Below, piece after piece: positions 37,281 to 47,644 of a stretch of 64,000 nt of DNA. A program made the translations under genes and the position numbers. Position 1 is the stretch's first letter; each line of letters starts with the position of its first letter. The DNA lies in contig NZ_JAIFZQ010000016.1 of NCBI RefSeq assembly GCF_019710585.1, positions 310,001 through 374,000 on the forward strand, given 5' to 3'. Source of the stretch: Arthrobacter sp. MAHUQ-56 (GTDB taxonomy: Bacteria; Actinomycetota; Actinomycetes; Actinomycetales; Micrococcaceae). The notes beneath the pieces were generated by a model, which saw only the letters and a list, made by a program, of their open reading frames with translations, ran no database searches and was not told where the DNA came from.

Positions 37281-37945
37281 GGGGCAGCCGCCTCCACCCG
37301 GTAGCCGACCCCGCGGACGTTGATGATGAAGCCGGGCTTCTGCAGTTTGGCCCGCAGCCCGGTGAGGTGCACATCCAGGGAGCGTGACGATGCCAGGAAG
37401 GCGTCGCCCCACAGGGCGTCCAGGATCTGTTCGCGCGTGACTACCGAACCGGCATGGCGCGCCAGCAGGGCCAGCAACTCGAACTCGGTGGCGGTGAGGG
37501 GGAGGGGGACGCCGGCCTTGGACGCGACCCGCCGGTCCAGGTCAATGTCAAGGTCGTCCAGGACGACGCTGTGCTGTGTCGCCCCGCTGCTGCGTCCGGC
37601 CCGGCGGGTCACCGCTTCTATCCGGGCCAGCAATTCCACGAGCTTGACGGGTTTGACCAGGTAGTCGTCCGCACCCGACCGCAGGCCGAGCACCACGCTG
37701 CGTTCGTCGTCGCGCGCGGTCAGGACCAGGATGGGAACATCGGTGACCTGGCGGAGCTTGCGCAGCACCTCAAGCCCGTCCATGTCCGGAAGCCCGAGGT
37801 CCAGCAGGATCACCTGGAAATCCCGGTGGGTAAGAAGCGCGTCGGCGCCGCGGGACACCCTGGAAGCCGCATGCCCGGCCGTCGCGACGCCGGCGGCCAG
37901 CGCGCTGGCCATGGCGTCGTCGTCCTCGACGATCAGCACTTCCAT
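37277..37945 (-). CDS. OmpR/PhoB-type response regulator
   Basis: A 222-aa regulator from ATG 37945 (MEVLIVEDDDAMASAL). Receiver: acidic pocket EDDD (about 7-10), phospho-Asp in ILLDLGLPDMDGL (about 51), Thr in VLTARDDE and Lys in DDYLVKPVK. The C-terminal winged helix has LTATEFELLALLARHAGSVVTREQILDALWG and SRSLDVHLTGLRAKL. It is first in the operon with the kinase and TAXI protein, and divergent from an organic-acid symporter at 38180, its likely target. Confidence 0.95.
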   Translation of the reverse strand: MEVLIVEDDDAMASALAAGVATAGHAASRVSRGADALLTHRDFQVILLDLGLPDMDGLEVLRKLRQVTDVPILVLTARDDERSVVLGLRSGADDYLVKPVKLVELLARIEAVTRRAGRSSGATQHSVVLDDLDIDLDRRVASKAGVPLPLTATEFELLALLARHAGSVVTREQILDALWGDAFLASSRSLDVHLTGLRAKLQKPGFIINVRGVGYRVEAAAP

Positions 37946-38179
37946 TGCCCTGTTCCTTGCTGTTTGTGCGCTGTTCCGGTTCATCCCCCGCCTTTGGAGA
38001 CTACCGCGCCCCGGGCGCTTACGCCCGACGGCGGTCGGCAGGTTGGGAAGGGGGCCCCGCCCAAACCTAAGGAAGTGTTAGGAAATGCCCTTCCGCGTTG
38101 GCTGTGCCGTGCATCACCCATAACTTGGATAAGGCTCCCGGCGCTGGAGACCGCAATCACTACGAGGAGGAACTCACCG

Positions 38180-39574
38180 ATGAGCACCCAACAAGCCATC
38201 CCTGCCACGGAGGCAGCCCAGACCCGGCGGGCGGTGGGCAATATCCTGAAGGGATCCGCCGGCAACCTCGTGGAGTGGTACGACCTCTACGTCTACACCG
38301 TCTTCGCCGCCTATTTCCAGGCCCACTTCTTCAACTCCAAGGATGAGCTCCAGGCGGGCCTTGAAGCGATGGCCGTCTTCTCGACGTCGTTCCTCATGCG
38401 GCCCATCGGAGCCTGGTTCTTCGGCCGGTACGCGGACCGCAACGGCCGCAAGGCGGCACTGACCCTCAGCGTCACCCTGATGTCCGCCGGCTCCTTCGGC
38501 ATCGCCGTCCTGCCCACCCAGGACGTCATCGGGCTGTGGGCCATGATCCTGCTGGTCATCATCCGCGTGATCCAGGGCTTCTCCGTGGGCGGCGAATACG
38601 GCACCAGCGCCACCTACATGTCGGAGGCAGCCACGTCCAAGCGCCGCGGCTTCTTCTCCAGCTTCCAGTACGTCACCCTGGTGGGCGGCCAGATGCTGGC
38701 CCTCCTGGTCCTGGTGATCCTGCAGAACGTCATGCCCAAGGGCGACCTGGGCGAGTGGGGCTGGCGGATCCCGTTCGCCATCGGCGGCGTGGCCGCCCTC
38801 GTGGTGCTGTGGCTGCGCCGCTCCATGGAAGAGACCGTCTCGGCAGAGCAGATCAACGCGGCCAAGACCCCTGCAGTGCCGGGCCAGGCCCAGCCGGGCA
38901 CCATGAAGCTGCTGTTCACCGGCTACTGGAAGCCGCTGCTGGTCTGCATCGGCATCACCCTGGGCGGCACCGTGGCCTTCTACACCTACACCAACTTCAT
39001 CCTGAAGTTCATGAACGATACGTCCGGGATCGCCAAGACGGACACCTCCGTGATCAACTTCTGGGCACTGTTCATCTTCATGCTGCTCCAGCCGGTCTAC
39101 GGCATCATCTCGGACAAGGTGGGCCGTAAGCCCCTGCTGCTGTGGTTCGGCATTACCGGCGTGCTGTTCACCTGGCCGCTGCTCTCCACCCTGGCCGGCA
39201 CCAAGGATCCGTTCACCGCGTTCCTGCTCATGATGGGCGGCCTGGTAATCGTGGGCGGTTACACCTCCATCAACGCCCTGGTGAAGGCTGAGCTCTTCCC
39301 GGCCTCCATCCGCGCCCTGGGAGTGGGCCTGGGCTACGCGATCGCCAACTCGCTCTTCGGCGGTACCGTGCCGCTGATCGGCGCGGCTTTCCAGAAGGCG
39401 GAGCGGGAGGACCTGTTCTTCACCTACGTCACCGTGGCCATCGCCATTTCGCTGCTGGTCTACATCTTCGCGCTGAAGAACAAGAAGACCACGCACCTCG
39501 ACGACGAACAGGGCCACGCCTGGGAGCAGGCGCCCGTGGACGGCGGTAAGGATAAGGATCCCCTGGGCGTTTAG
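38180..39574 (+). CDS. MHS-family MFS symporter (KgtP/dicarboxylate type)
   Basis: A 464-aa, 12-TM proton symporter. It starts at ATG 38180 behind GAGGAGG. Metabolite:H+ symporter features: GNLVEWYDLYVYTVFAAYFQAHFF (TM1), the loop RYADRNGRKAALTLSV, GFSVGGEYGTSATYMSEAA, and the second-half loop SDKVGRKPLLLWFG. The family imports 2-oxoglutarate, shikimate, proline and similar organic acids. It is divergent from the TAXI two-component operon, which suggests it is induced by the ligand sensed there. A terminator follows. Confidence 0.93.
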   Translation: MSTQQAIPATEAAQTRRAVGNILKGSAGNLVEWYDLYVYTVFAAYFQAHFFNSKDELQAGLEAMAVFSTSFLMRPIGAWFFGRYADRNGRKAALTLSVTLMSAGSFGIAVLPTQDVIGLWAMILLVIIRVIQGFSVGGEYGTSATYMSEAATSKRRGFFSSFQYVTLVGGQMLALLVLVILQNVMPKGDLGEWGWRIPFAIGGVAALVVLWLRRSMEETVSAEQINAAKTPAVPGQAQPGTMKLLFTGYWKPLLVCIGITLGGTVAFYTYTNFILKFMNDTSGIAKTDTSVINFWALFIFMLLQPVYGIISDKVGRKPLLLWFGITGVLFTWPLLSTLAGTKDPFTAFLLMMGGLVIVGGYTSINALVKAELFPASIRALGVGLGYAIANSLFGGTVPLIGAAFQKAEREDLFFTYVTVAIAISLLVYIFALKNKKTTHLDDEQGHAWEQAPVDGGKDKDPLGV

Positions 39575-39603
39575 TCCGGCAGGCACCAAGGGGTGCCGTT
39601 GCC

Positions 39604-39651
39604 AAGGCGGCGTACGACGGCGGCTGCCAGGCCGGCGTCGTACGCCTCCTT
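39604..39651 (+). terminator. Hairpin after the MHS symporter gene
   Basis: 20-bp arms with two mismatches (39604-39623 and 39632-39651), 8-nt loop, right arm ending CTCCTT followed by GTGTTT. Probably the symporter terminator. Confidence 0.75.
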
Positions 39652-39753
39652 GTGTTTGGACCGCTGAGCGCCTCGCCCCAACTGGCTGTCCGGGGTGCGC
39701 GGACTATATTGGGCCATGTCAGAACACCACCACAAACGCGGGAGTCTGCACCC

Positions 39754-41502
39754 ATGGCCAAGGAACTTGCCACCCAGCTCATCGAACAACTCCAGGCTGC
39801 CGGCGTGCAGCGGATCTACGGGATCGTGGGGGACAGCCTCAACCCGATCGTGGACGCTGTCCGGCAAACGGGAGGCTCTGCCAAGGGCGGCATCGACTGG
39901 ATCCATGTCCGCCATGAGGAAGCCGCCGCCTTCGCCGCGGCCGCCGAAGCGCAGCTCACCGGCAAGCTGGCTGTTTGCGCGGGCTCCTGCGGCCCCGGAA
40001 ACCTGCACTTGATCAACGGCCTCTACGACGCCAACCGCTCCGGTGCGCCCGTGCTGGCCATCGCCTCGCACATCCCGAGCAAGCAGATCGGCAGCAGCTT
40101 CTTCCAGGAAACCCACCCGGACCGGCTCTTCAACGAATGCTCGGTGTATTCGGAACTGGTCAGCACCGCGGAGCAGGCACCACGCGTGATGCACAGCGCC
40201 ATCCAGCACGCGCTCGGACTCGGCGGAGTCGCCGTCGTCACCCTTCCCGGTGACATCGCCGGGCTGGAGGCCACTGCGCCCACCCCGCTCCCCGCAACCT
40301 TCCGGCCCGCCGCTTTGGTCCCCGACCATGCCAGCGTCCGGGCGCTGGCCGATGCCATCAACGACGCCGGCAAGGTGGCCATTTTTGCCGGGGCCGGCGT
40401 GCAGGGTGCGCACCGGGAACTGATGGCGCTCGCCGAGCTGGCCAAAGCGCCGGTGGGTCACTCACTGCGCGGCAAGGACTTCGTCCAGTACGACAACCCC
40501 TTCGACATCGGCATGACCGGCCTGCTGGGCTACGGTGCCGCCGCGGAGGGAATCGAGGACGCGGACCTGCTGGTCCTGCTGGGCACCGACTTCCCGTACG
40601 ACCAGTTCCTGCCGGACACCCGCACCGCGCAGGTGGACCGGGCGGCGCAGCGGCTGGGGCGGCGGACCGACGTGGACATCGCCGTCCATGGCGACGTGCT
40701 GCCCACCCTGCGCGCGCTGCTGCCGCTGGTTATACCCAAGAAGAGCCGCCGCTTCCTGGACCAGATGCTGAAGAAGCACGACCGGCTGATGAACAAGTCC
40801 GTAGGCGCCTACACCCGCAAGGTGGAGACGAAGCAGCCCATCCATCCGGAGTACGCGGCCTCGCTGCTGGACCAGGTGGCCGCGGAGGACGCGATCTTCA
40901 CCGCGGACACGGGCATGTGCAACGTCTGGACTGCGCGCTACATCAATCCGCTGGGCACGCGGAGGCTGATCGGTTCCTTCCTGCACGGCTCCATGGCCAA
41001 TGCCCTCCCGCACGCCATCGGCGCCCAGCTGGCATACCCGGGCCGGCAGGTCATTTCGGTCTCGGGCGACGGCGGCCTGTCCATGCTGCTGGGCGAGCTC
41101 ATCACCGCCGCCGCGTACAAGCTGCCGGTCAACGTGGTGGTGTTCAACAACTCCACCCTGGGCATGGTGAAGCTGGAGATGCTGGTGGATGGCCTGCCCG
41201 ACTTCGGCGTGGATGTGCCGGACGCCAACTATGCCGCCGTGGCGAAGGCCTTGGGTTTCCACTCCGTGCGGGTCACCGATCCCCGCCAGATCGAGGCGGC
41301 GTACCGGCAGGCCTTCGCGCACCCGGGCCCGTCGCTGGTGGAGCTGATCACCGACCCCAAGGCGCTGTCCATCCCGCCGAAGGTCTCCGGCTCGCAGGTG
41401 CTCGGGTTCGCCACGGCCATGTCCAAGGTGGTCCTGAACCGCGGTGCCGGCGAGGCGGTGAGCATGGCCCGCAGCAACCTGCGCAACATCCCCAGGAGCT
41501 AG
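39754..41502 (+). CDS. poxB: Pyruvate dehydrogenase (quinone), pyruvate oxidase
   Basis: A ThDP- and FAD-dependent enzyme making acetate and CO2 from pyruvate and passing electrons to quinone at the membrane. It is 582 aa from ATG 39754 (GGGAG upstream). ThDP-activating Glu in HVRHEEAAAFAAAAEA (about 50), AGSCGPGNLHLINGLYDA, FAD-domain VAIFAGAGVQGAHREL, and the ThDP motif SGDGGLSMLLGEL...VVVFNNSTLGMVKLEM (about 435-470). The C-terminal membrane-binding tail of E. coli PoxB is not obvious. It lies in the acetate/glyoxylate region of the window. Confidence 0.95.
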   Translation: MAKELATQLIEQLQAAGVQRIYGIVGDSLNPIVDAVRQTGGSAKGGIDWIHVRHEEAAAFAAAAEAQLTGKLAVCAGSCGPGNLHLINGLYDANRSGAPVLAIASHIPSKQIGSSFFQETHPDRLFNECSVYSELVSTAEQAPRVMHSAIQHALGLGGVAVVTLPGDIAGLEATAPTPLPATFRPAALVPDHASVRALADAINDAGKVAIFAGAGVQGAHRELMALAELAKAPVGHSLRGKDFVQYDNPFDIGMTGLLGYGAAAEGIEDADLLVLLGTDFPYDQFLPDTRTAQVDRAAQRLGRRTDVDIAVHGDVLPTLRALLPLVIPKKSRRFLDQMLKKHDRLMNKSVGAYTRKVETKQPIHPEYAASLLDQVAAEDAIFTADTGMCNVWTARYINPLGTRRLIGSFLHGSMANALPHAIGAQLAYPGRQVISVSGDGGLSMLLGELITAAAYKLPVNVVVFNNSTLGMVKLEMLVDGLPDFGVDVPDANYAAVAKALGFHSVRVTDPRQIEAAYRQAFAHPGPSLVELITDPKALSIPPKVSGSQVLGFATAMSKVVLNRGAGEAVSMARSNLRNIPRS

Positions 41503-41522
41503 GCCCCCGCACACTGGGTGGG

Positions 41523-42380
41523 TTACCGCGCGCCGCCCTGCCACACGGCATCGAACGGGGCGCCGGAGGCCAGGCGGTTCCGGATGCCGGCGGTGACGAA
41601 GTCCTTGGCGGTCCGTGCCGCCTCCAGCGGGGTGGCGCCCTTGGCCAGCTCCGCGGTTACGGCCGCGGCCAGCGAGCAGCCAGCGCCCGAGACGGCCACC
41701 TCGCCCACCTTCGGCGCGGCCAGGACTTCGAGGGTCTCGCCGTCATAGAACACGTCGACGGCGTCCGGGCCCTCCAGCCGCACCCCGCCCTTGGCGAGGA
41801 CTGCCGCGCCGCTGAGCTCATGGATGCGGACGGCGGCGGCCTTGAGGGATTCGACGTCGGTGATCTCCAGGCCGGAGAGTGATTCCGCCTCGAAGTGGTT
41901 GGGCGTGACGAACGTGGCCAGCGGCAGGATCTGCGCCTTCAGGGCCTGGTCGGTGTCCAGGGCGTGGCCGGGCTCCTGGCCCTTGCAGATGAGGACCGGG
42001 TCCAGGACGACATTGGCGAAGCTGTTCTCCTGCAGGGCGCCGGCCACCGTGCTGATGGTGGCCGGGCTGCCGAGCATGCCGATCTTCACCGTGTCCAAAG
42101 CCGAAGGCGCGCCCGACGCCGGACCGTAGGCCGCCGTCGTCGCTTCCAGCTGGTCGGCAATCACCTGCTGGTCCACCGGCACGAAGCGGTGGTTCCAGCT
42201 GTCGTTGGGGTCGAAGGAGACGATGCACGTGAGGTTTGCGATGCCGAAGACGCCGAGTTCCTGGAAGGTCTTCAGGTCGGCCTGGGCTCCGGCGCCGCCG
42301 GTGGCTTCGGAGCCTGCGATGGTGAGGACGACGGCGGGGGCGTCCGCGGACAGCGTTGCTTCAGGGGAAACGGAAGTCAT
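41523..42380 (-). CDS. Pyridoxine/hydroxymethylpyrimidine kinase (PdxK/ThiD2 type)
   Basis: A 285-aa ribokinase-fold vitamin kinase. [42 protein letters not shown] (about 17-58) and the C-terminal anion hole [20 protein letters not shown] (about 230-249), with the catalytic Cys of the ThiD/PdxK branch. The middle sequence ([26 protein letters not shown]) resembles Bacillus PdxK more than ThiD, so a pyridoxal-phosphate salvage role is favoured. Other thi genes are absent here. Stand-alone gene. Confidence 0.88.
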   Translation of the reverse strand: MTSVSPEATLSADAPAVVLTIAGSEATGGAGAQADLKTFQELGVFGIANLTCIVSFDPNDSWNHRFVPVDQQVIADQLEATTAAYGPASGAPSALDTVKIGMLGSPATISTVAGALQENSFANVVLDPVLICKGQEPGHALDTDQALKAQILPLATFVTPNHFEAESLSGLEITDVESLKAAAVRIHELSGAAVLAKGGVRLEGPDAVDVFYDGETLEVLAAPKVGEVAVSGAGCSLAAAVTAELAKGATPLEAARTAKDFVTAGIRNRLASGAPFDAVWQGGAR

Positions 42381-42431
42381 GCACCCATCCTGCCACCCGG
42401 CGTCGTGCGTTGTGGCTTACCCGTCCCGGGA

Positions 42432-42491
42432 CGCCGGAAGGATGCCAGATCGCCGGATTAAACCGGCGACTTGGTGGCTTTCCGGCGATTT
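42432..42491. repeat. Left copy of a 60-bp imperfect repeat flanking the AbiEi-nuclease gene
   Basis: The same spaced blocks occur at 43530-43589: CGCCGGAA, 9 bases, ATCGCCGG, 6 bases, CCGGCGA, 8 bases, CTTTCCGGCGATTT. Spacing is identical while spacers differ. It ends 20 bases before the stop codon of the gene. Confidence 0.75.
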
Positions 42492-42511
42492 GGGCTCCGG
42501 CCGGGGCATGG

Positions 42512-43450
42512 CTACCGGCGGAGCGCTGCAAGGACACGGGCTTTGAACTCGTGTTCGCGGAACAGGTCGGCCCATTTCACGCGCAGAAAGGTCCACCCGT
42601 CCTCGATGAGGGCATTTTCGCGCTGCCGTTCCTGGAACAGCACCTCCGCCGTCGGCCTGTAGTCGAAGTACTTGGTTTTCCCGTCGAATTCGAGGGCCAC
42701 CTGCTTCTCCTTCCAGGCGAAATCCAGCCGGTACCGGCCGGCACGCGTAGCCACTGCGACCTGGGGTTCGGGCAGCGGAAGTTTCAACCGTGCCAGGAGT
42801 TCGCGGGTGAGAGTCTCACCGGCTGACTCCGACCGCGGATCGGCGTGGGTGAGCGCCAGCCGAAGGGTCCGGATCCCGCGGCACCCTTGCAGGCCCTGGG
42901 CCATATTGTCCATGAGGACCTTGTCTGCACCGAGCCTGAGCGCGTGGTCCATCAGCACCAGTGCCTGCCGGTAGCCCAGCATCATGGCGCAATCCACCAC
43001 CGTCCGCTCCAGCGACGTCACCCTCAGTCCGCCGAGAGTCACCACCTCCGGTGCGGTCCACGGCCGGGTATGGCCGCGGACATCCTTGCCGAGCCGCTCG
43101 CTGGAAGGGTTCCCCGGCAGCAGAAGGTGGATCAGATCATCGACGTCCCACAGATACAAACCGTGCAGCCGGGCCGCCGAGGTGTGGCTGTACACATAGC
43201 CGCCCGCTGAGGTGGTCAGTGTCCCATGCGCGTGGGCGCGAATCAGCTGCCTGCTGCGGACCGGGCCCGACTGCTTCTCCCACAGCTCAGCGCGGATGTA
43301 GCAGCCGTGGCGGAGGCGGACCAGCTTTCCGTGGAGCACCAAGGCCTTGATGGCCCGGGCGTTGAGGCCCATCTCGTTCAATTGCCCCGTCCGCCACAGG
43401 TTGCCGGTCCCCGGAAGGGCGGGGAGCGGGACTGGTCGTTGCGGTGTCAT
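42512..43450 (-). CDS. AbiEi-like domain fused to a DUF559/PD-(D/E)XK nuclease-like domain
   Basis: A 312-aa protein. The N-terminal winged-helix resembles AbiEi antitoxins ([30 protein letters not shown], about 23-52), then a helical middle ([39 protein letters not shown]). The C-terminal [24 protein letters not shown] (about 240-263) carries the D-x(n)-E-x-D/K pattern of Vsr/DUF559 nucleases. No AbiEii toxin is adjacent. Such solitary proteins are common in actinobacteria with no proven function. The gene is bracketed by two 60-bp imperfect repeats. Confidence 0.85.
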   Translation of the reverse strand: MTPQRPVPLPALPGTGNLWRTGQLNEMGLNARAIKALVLHGKLVRLRHGCYIRAELWEKQSGPVRSRQLIRAHAHGTLTTSAGGYVYSHTSAARLHGLYLWDVDDLIHLLLPGNPSSERLGKDVRGHTRPWTAPEVVTLGGLRVTSLERTVVDCAMMLGYRQALVLMDHALRLGADKVLMDNMAQGLQGCRGIRTLRLALTHADPRSESAGETLTRELLARLKLPLPEPQVAVATRAGRYRLDFAWKEKQVALEFDGKTKYFDYRPTAEVLFQERQRENALIEDGWTFLRVKWADLFREHEFKARVLAALRR

Positions 43451-43529
43451 CCCGACAGGATCCTGCCGCCGCGGCAGCTCCGGAAGGCGCCGCCGTCGTC
43501 ATGTGGAAAACGTGAGCGGCCCCCCAGCT

Positions 43530-43589
43530 CGCCGGAAACCGTCCGGATCGCCGGAACGCTCCGGCGATCCCGCAGCTTTCCGGCGATTT
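43530..43589. repeat. Right copy of the 60-bp imperfect repeat
   Basis: Direct copy of 42432-42491 with the same conserved blocks and spacing; it starts 80 bases before the AbiEi-nuclease start codon and ends 18 bases from the stop of the dienelactone hydrolase gene. The internal CCGGCGA/TCGCCGG blocks can pair as hairpins. Confidence 0.75.
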
Positions 43590-43606
43590 CGACGGCGGCA
43601 GCCGGC

Positions 43607-44356
43607 TTAGGCCTTCAGCGTCCCGTCCAGCAGGGCCCGGAGTTCGTGGAAGTGCCGTTCGGTGGCTTCGGGGTGGAAGGCCGAGGTGTCAGCCATGGTG
43701 TAGCCGTGCGGCGCCCCGGCGTAGATCTCGTTGGATGCCTCAAGCCCTGCGTCCTTGAGCGCTTCGCCGAGCCGGGCGACGGCATCGGGACCCATGCTGC
43801 GGTCGTGGTCGGCATGGCCGAAGACGAACCGGGCCCGTGCGTTGCCCAGCTTGAGGTGCGGGCTGTCCGGGGTGTCGGTGGCGAGTCCGCCGCCATGGAA
43901 GCCGCCGCATGCCGCCACCACTTCGGGGTGGGACGTTGCGGTGCGGACAGCAAGCCTGGCGCCCATGCAGTAGCCGGTGGTTCCGATCGGGCCGGGGGCG
44001 ACGCCGTCGAGGGATGCCAGGGCGGCCACCCAGGCGTCGATGTCCGGCAGCGCCTTGTCCGGTGTCAGGCGGCCGACGCGCGGGAACGCAGCCTTGCCCG
44101 CCGCCTCCCGGCCTTCCTCGGTGGACATGTCCCCTTCAGGGGCGAGTTCGGCCACGGTTCCTTCCCGGTAGAAGACGTTCGGGGCCAGCACCACGTAGCC
44201 CCAGTCGGCGATGCGCTGGGTCATCTCCTGGATGCGGGGGCGCAGGCCGAACGCGTCCATATAGAGGATGACGCCGGGAAACGGGCCGGTTCCGGTGGAC
44301 GGGCGGGCCACCAGGGCCTCGGCGGTGCCTTCTGCGGCAGGGATCTCGATGGGCAT
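43607..44356 (-). CDS. Dienelactone hydrolase family protein
   Basis: A 249-aa alpha/beta hydrolase. Nucleophile Cys in GTTGYCMGARLAV (about residue 129), Asp in FGHADHDRSM (about 180) and His in GAPHGYTMAD (about 213) form the Cys-Asp-His triad of this family. PVILYMDAFGLRPRIQEMTQRIADWGYVVLAPNVFY covers the oxyanion strand. Cytosolic. It lies 35 bases downstream of tgt on the same strand. Natural substrate unknown. Confidence 0.92.
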   Translation of the reverse strand: MPIEIPAAEGTAEALVARPSTGTGPFPGVILYMDAFGLRPRIQEMTQRIADWGYVVLAPNVFYREGTVAELAPEGDMSTEEGREAAGKAAFPRVGRLTPDKALPDIDAWVAALASLDGVAPGPIGTTGYCMGARLAVRTATSHPEVVAACGGFHGGGLATDTPDSPHLKLGNARARFVFGHADHDRSMGPDAVARLGEALKDAGLEASNEIYAGAPHGYTMADTSAFHPEATERHFHELRALLDGTLKA

Positions 44357-44391
44357 GGGGCCACCCTACCTGAGCGCCCCGGTGGTACCGC

Positions 44392-45726
<1,335 letters not shown>

Positions 45727-46455
45727 TCAGCTCACCGGATCCGAGTCAGGGTAGTTTTCGGACCGCCAGGAATCCCAGGCGGAACGCACCGCCTCGAGCC
45801 TGCCGGCGCCCAGGTCATACGTCGAAGCGATGACCAGGGAGCCATCACCCTCCTCGCGGACATTCTTGATGGCGGGATGGTCGGCCACCACCAGCAGCCC
45901 CTCGCCATGCTCCGCATAGTCGTGCACCGTGAGGCCAACCTGGTGGCTGGTCCGGAACCAGACCTTCCCACTGATCTGCTCGCCGGTCCCCAGCTGCACC
46001 TGGTACGGCTCGCCCGCTGCCGGGAGGTCGGAGAGTCCCAGCTTGTCGATCGCCGAGCCCTTCCCGTCCCGCAGGTGCAGGAACAAGGTGTGCCGCTTGC
46101 CGTGCGGGTGGCGTTCCAGGGCGAAGCGGAGCTGTTGCAGGAACGTCAGCCACCCCTGCGTGATGTCCTCGTCCCAGGCGGCCCATTCGGAGTCGTGGTC
46201 AAGGGCTCCGCGGGTAACGCTGACCCGGGTTCCGCCGGGCACGGGATGAAGCTCGAAGGTGTCCCCGCCATGGACGGTGAGGCTGGTGTGGTCCGCGGAT
46301 TCCTGGACGTCGCCCGAGAAGTAGATCTCCTTGATCTCGGACTCCAGGTCCTCGGCCTGCCAGCCGTGCCACTGGGCCACCCTGGACGGTTCGCGCAGCA
46401 TGGTCCAGACCTGCGGCGCGTCGGCGTTGATCACTACGCTGAGATTGTTCGTCAT
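45727..46455 (-). CDS. SRPBCC (START/AHSA1-like) domain protein
   Basis: A 242-aa protein with one recognisable SRPBCC fold at the N-terminus: LSVVINADAPQVWTMLREPSRVAQWHGW (about 5-32) through TRGALDHDSEWAAWDEDITQGWLTFLQQLRFALE (about 81-114). The C-terminal half (HTLFLHLRDGKGSAIDKLGL, GKVWFRTSHQVGLTVHDYAEHGEGLLVVADHP) looks like a second helix-grip domain. No enzymatic residues can be assigned. It lies 48 bases upstream of tgt on the same strand. Confidence 0.82.
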   Translation of the reverse strand: MTNNLSVVINADAPQVWTMLREPSRVAQWHGWQAEDLESEIKEIYFSGDVQESADHTSLTVHGGDTFELHPVPGGTRVSVTRGALDHDSEWAAWDEDITQGWLTFLQQLRFALERHPHGKRHTLFLHLRDGKGSAIDKLGLSDLPAAGEPYQVQLGTGEQISGKVWFRTSHQVGLTVHDYAEHGEGLLVVADHPAIKNVREEGDGSLVIASTYDLGAGRLEAVRSAWDSWRSENYPDSDPVS

Positions 46456-46527
46456 AGCCCCGAATGTACGCCCCGGACACAGCGCCGGGTAGGGGGAATT
46501 TCCCCGGTCCGCCGGCCGCGGCGACGC

Positions 46528-47556
46528 TCAGGAGCGGACGGCCTCCAGCTCGTTGCTGATGCGCCGCTGCAGTTCGGGCATTCCGATGGTTTCCGAGCCG
46601 CCGTGGGCGCGCAGGAACAGCAGGGACTCCAGCCGCAGCAGCCGCCATTCGCGCTCGGCGTCGTGGTTGGAGTTGTCGATGGAGCGGAAGATTTCCTTGT
46701 CGTACAGGTTGGGCTCGTTGAGCGAGCGCTGCCGGACCTTGGCCGCCATCCGTGCCTTGAACGGGTCCGTCTCCTGGTTTTCGGGTGTGCGGATGAGCTT
46801 CTCGTAGACCTCGGCGCGTTCATCCTGGCCGTCCTCCCGGCAGATGTAGCTGGCCAGGGCAAGGGATGCCTCCACGGAGGTCCACCGGCCGGGGTTTCCG
46901 TCATAGGGAAGGACGGTGATGAGGTCCGCGACGGACAGCGCACCTTCGGCGTCCTTGAGCGTGATGAACAGCTCATGCGCGAGGTCGCTGAGGTCCTTCA
47001 GGCAGCTTCCGGATTTGAAGTTGACGCCCTTGGAGAGCCGGTCGGCCAGGAGCAGCACGCCCATTGCGTCGGGGTGGGCTTCGGCCGCAGCCTCCACCAC
47101 GGATTCGGGGGTGCCGCTCGGCGCCGGGATGAGGGCCAGTTCCTCCTCGCTGGGCCCGGTCACCGCGGGCGGAACGGGAGGCAGGGGAGGTACGACGACG
47201 GCGGGCGTCACCGCGATGGGACCGGTCCCGCCGCCGGGCTGCTCCTGCTGCCCGTCGTTGGGTGCGGCTTCCGCGGGAGGGGCGGCCTCCGGAAGGGGGG
47301 CCGGCAGCGGAAGCTGGGTGACGTCGTCGTGCGCCCCGTCCACGACAGTGACCAAGGTGCCGATGGCCACCCGCAGCGTTCCGCCGCCGGAAAGGCTCGC
47401 CAGGACCAGGGCCGGGGAGCCGAAGTCGTCGTGCTCAAGCTCCACTTGGTCGATTTCGGCGGTACGGCGGCCGTCCGGAAGGAGGATGTGGCTGCCGGTG
47501 GTCAGAGATCCAGCCTGCTGTTCACGGTGGTGCCTGGCGGCTGGTGATTCGGTCAT
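46528..47556 (-). CDS. Conserved hypothetical protein (possibly DUF6707)
   Basis: A 342-aa cytosolic protein. The N-terminal about 75 residues look like a small beta domain (GSHILLPDGRRTAEIDQVELEHDDFG). A Pro/Ala-rich linker follows (about 80-140), then a helical C-terminal domain (VLLLADRLSKGVNFKSGSCLKDLSDLAHELFITLKDAEGALSVADLITVLPYDGNPGRW, EREWRLLRLESLLFLRAH). I recall similar Arthrobacter proteins as DUF6707 but cannot confirm it. AAGGA precedes the ATG. Function unknown. Confidence 0.75.
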   Translation of the reverse strand: MTESPAARHHREQQAGSLTTGSHILLPDGRRTAEIDQVELEHDDFGSPALVLASLSGGGTLRVAIGTLVTVVDGAHDDVTQLPLPAPLPEAAPPAEAAPNDGQQEQPGGGTGPIAVTPAVVVPPLPPVPPAVTGPSEEELALIPAPSGTPESVVEAAAEAHPDAMGVLLLADRLSKGVNFKSGSCLKDLSDLAHELFITLKDAEGALSVADLITVLPYDGNPGRWTSVEASLALASYICREDGQDERAEVYEKLIRTPENQETDPFKARMAAKVRQRSLNEPNLYDKEIFRSIDNSNHDAEREWRLLRLESLLFLRAHGGSETIGMPELQRRISNELEAVRS

Positions 47557-47644
47557 GGGAGTCCTTAAGTTCTCTTGCGGTCCGCCCTACAGTCTACAAA
47601 GGCAGGTGCCTAAAACCGGGGACCCCCACGGCCCGGCGGGGATG

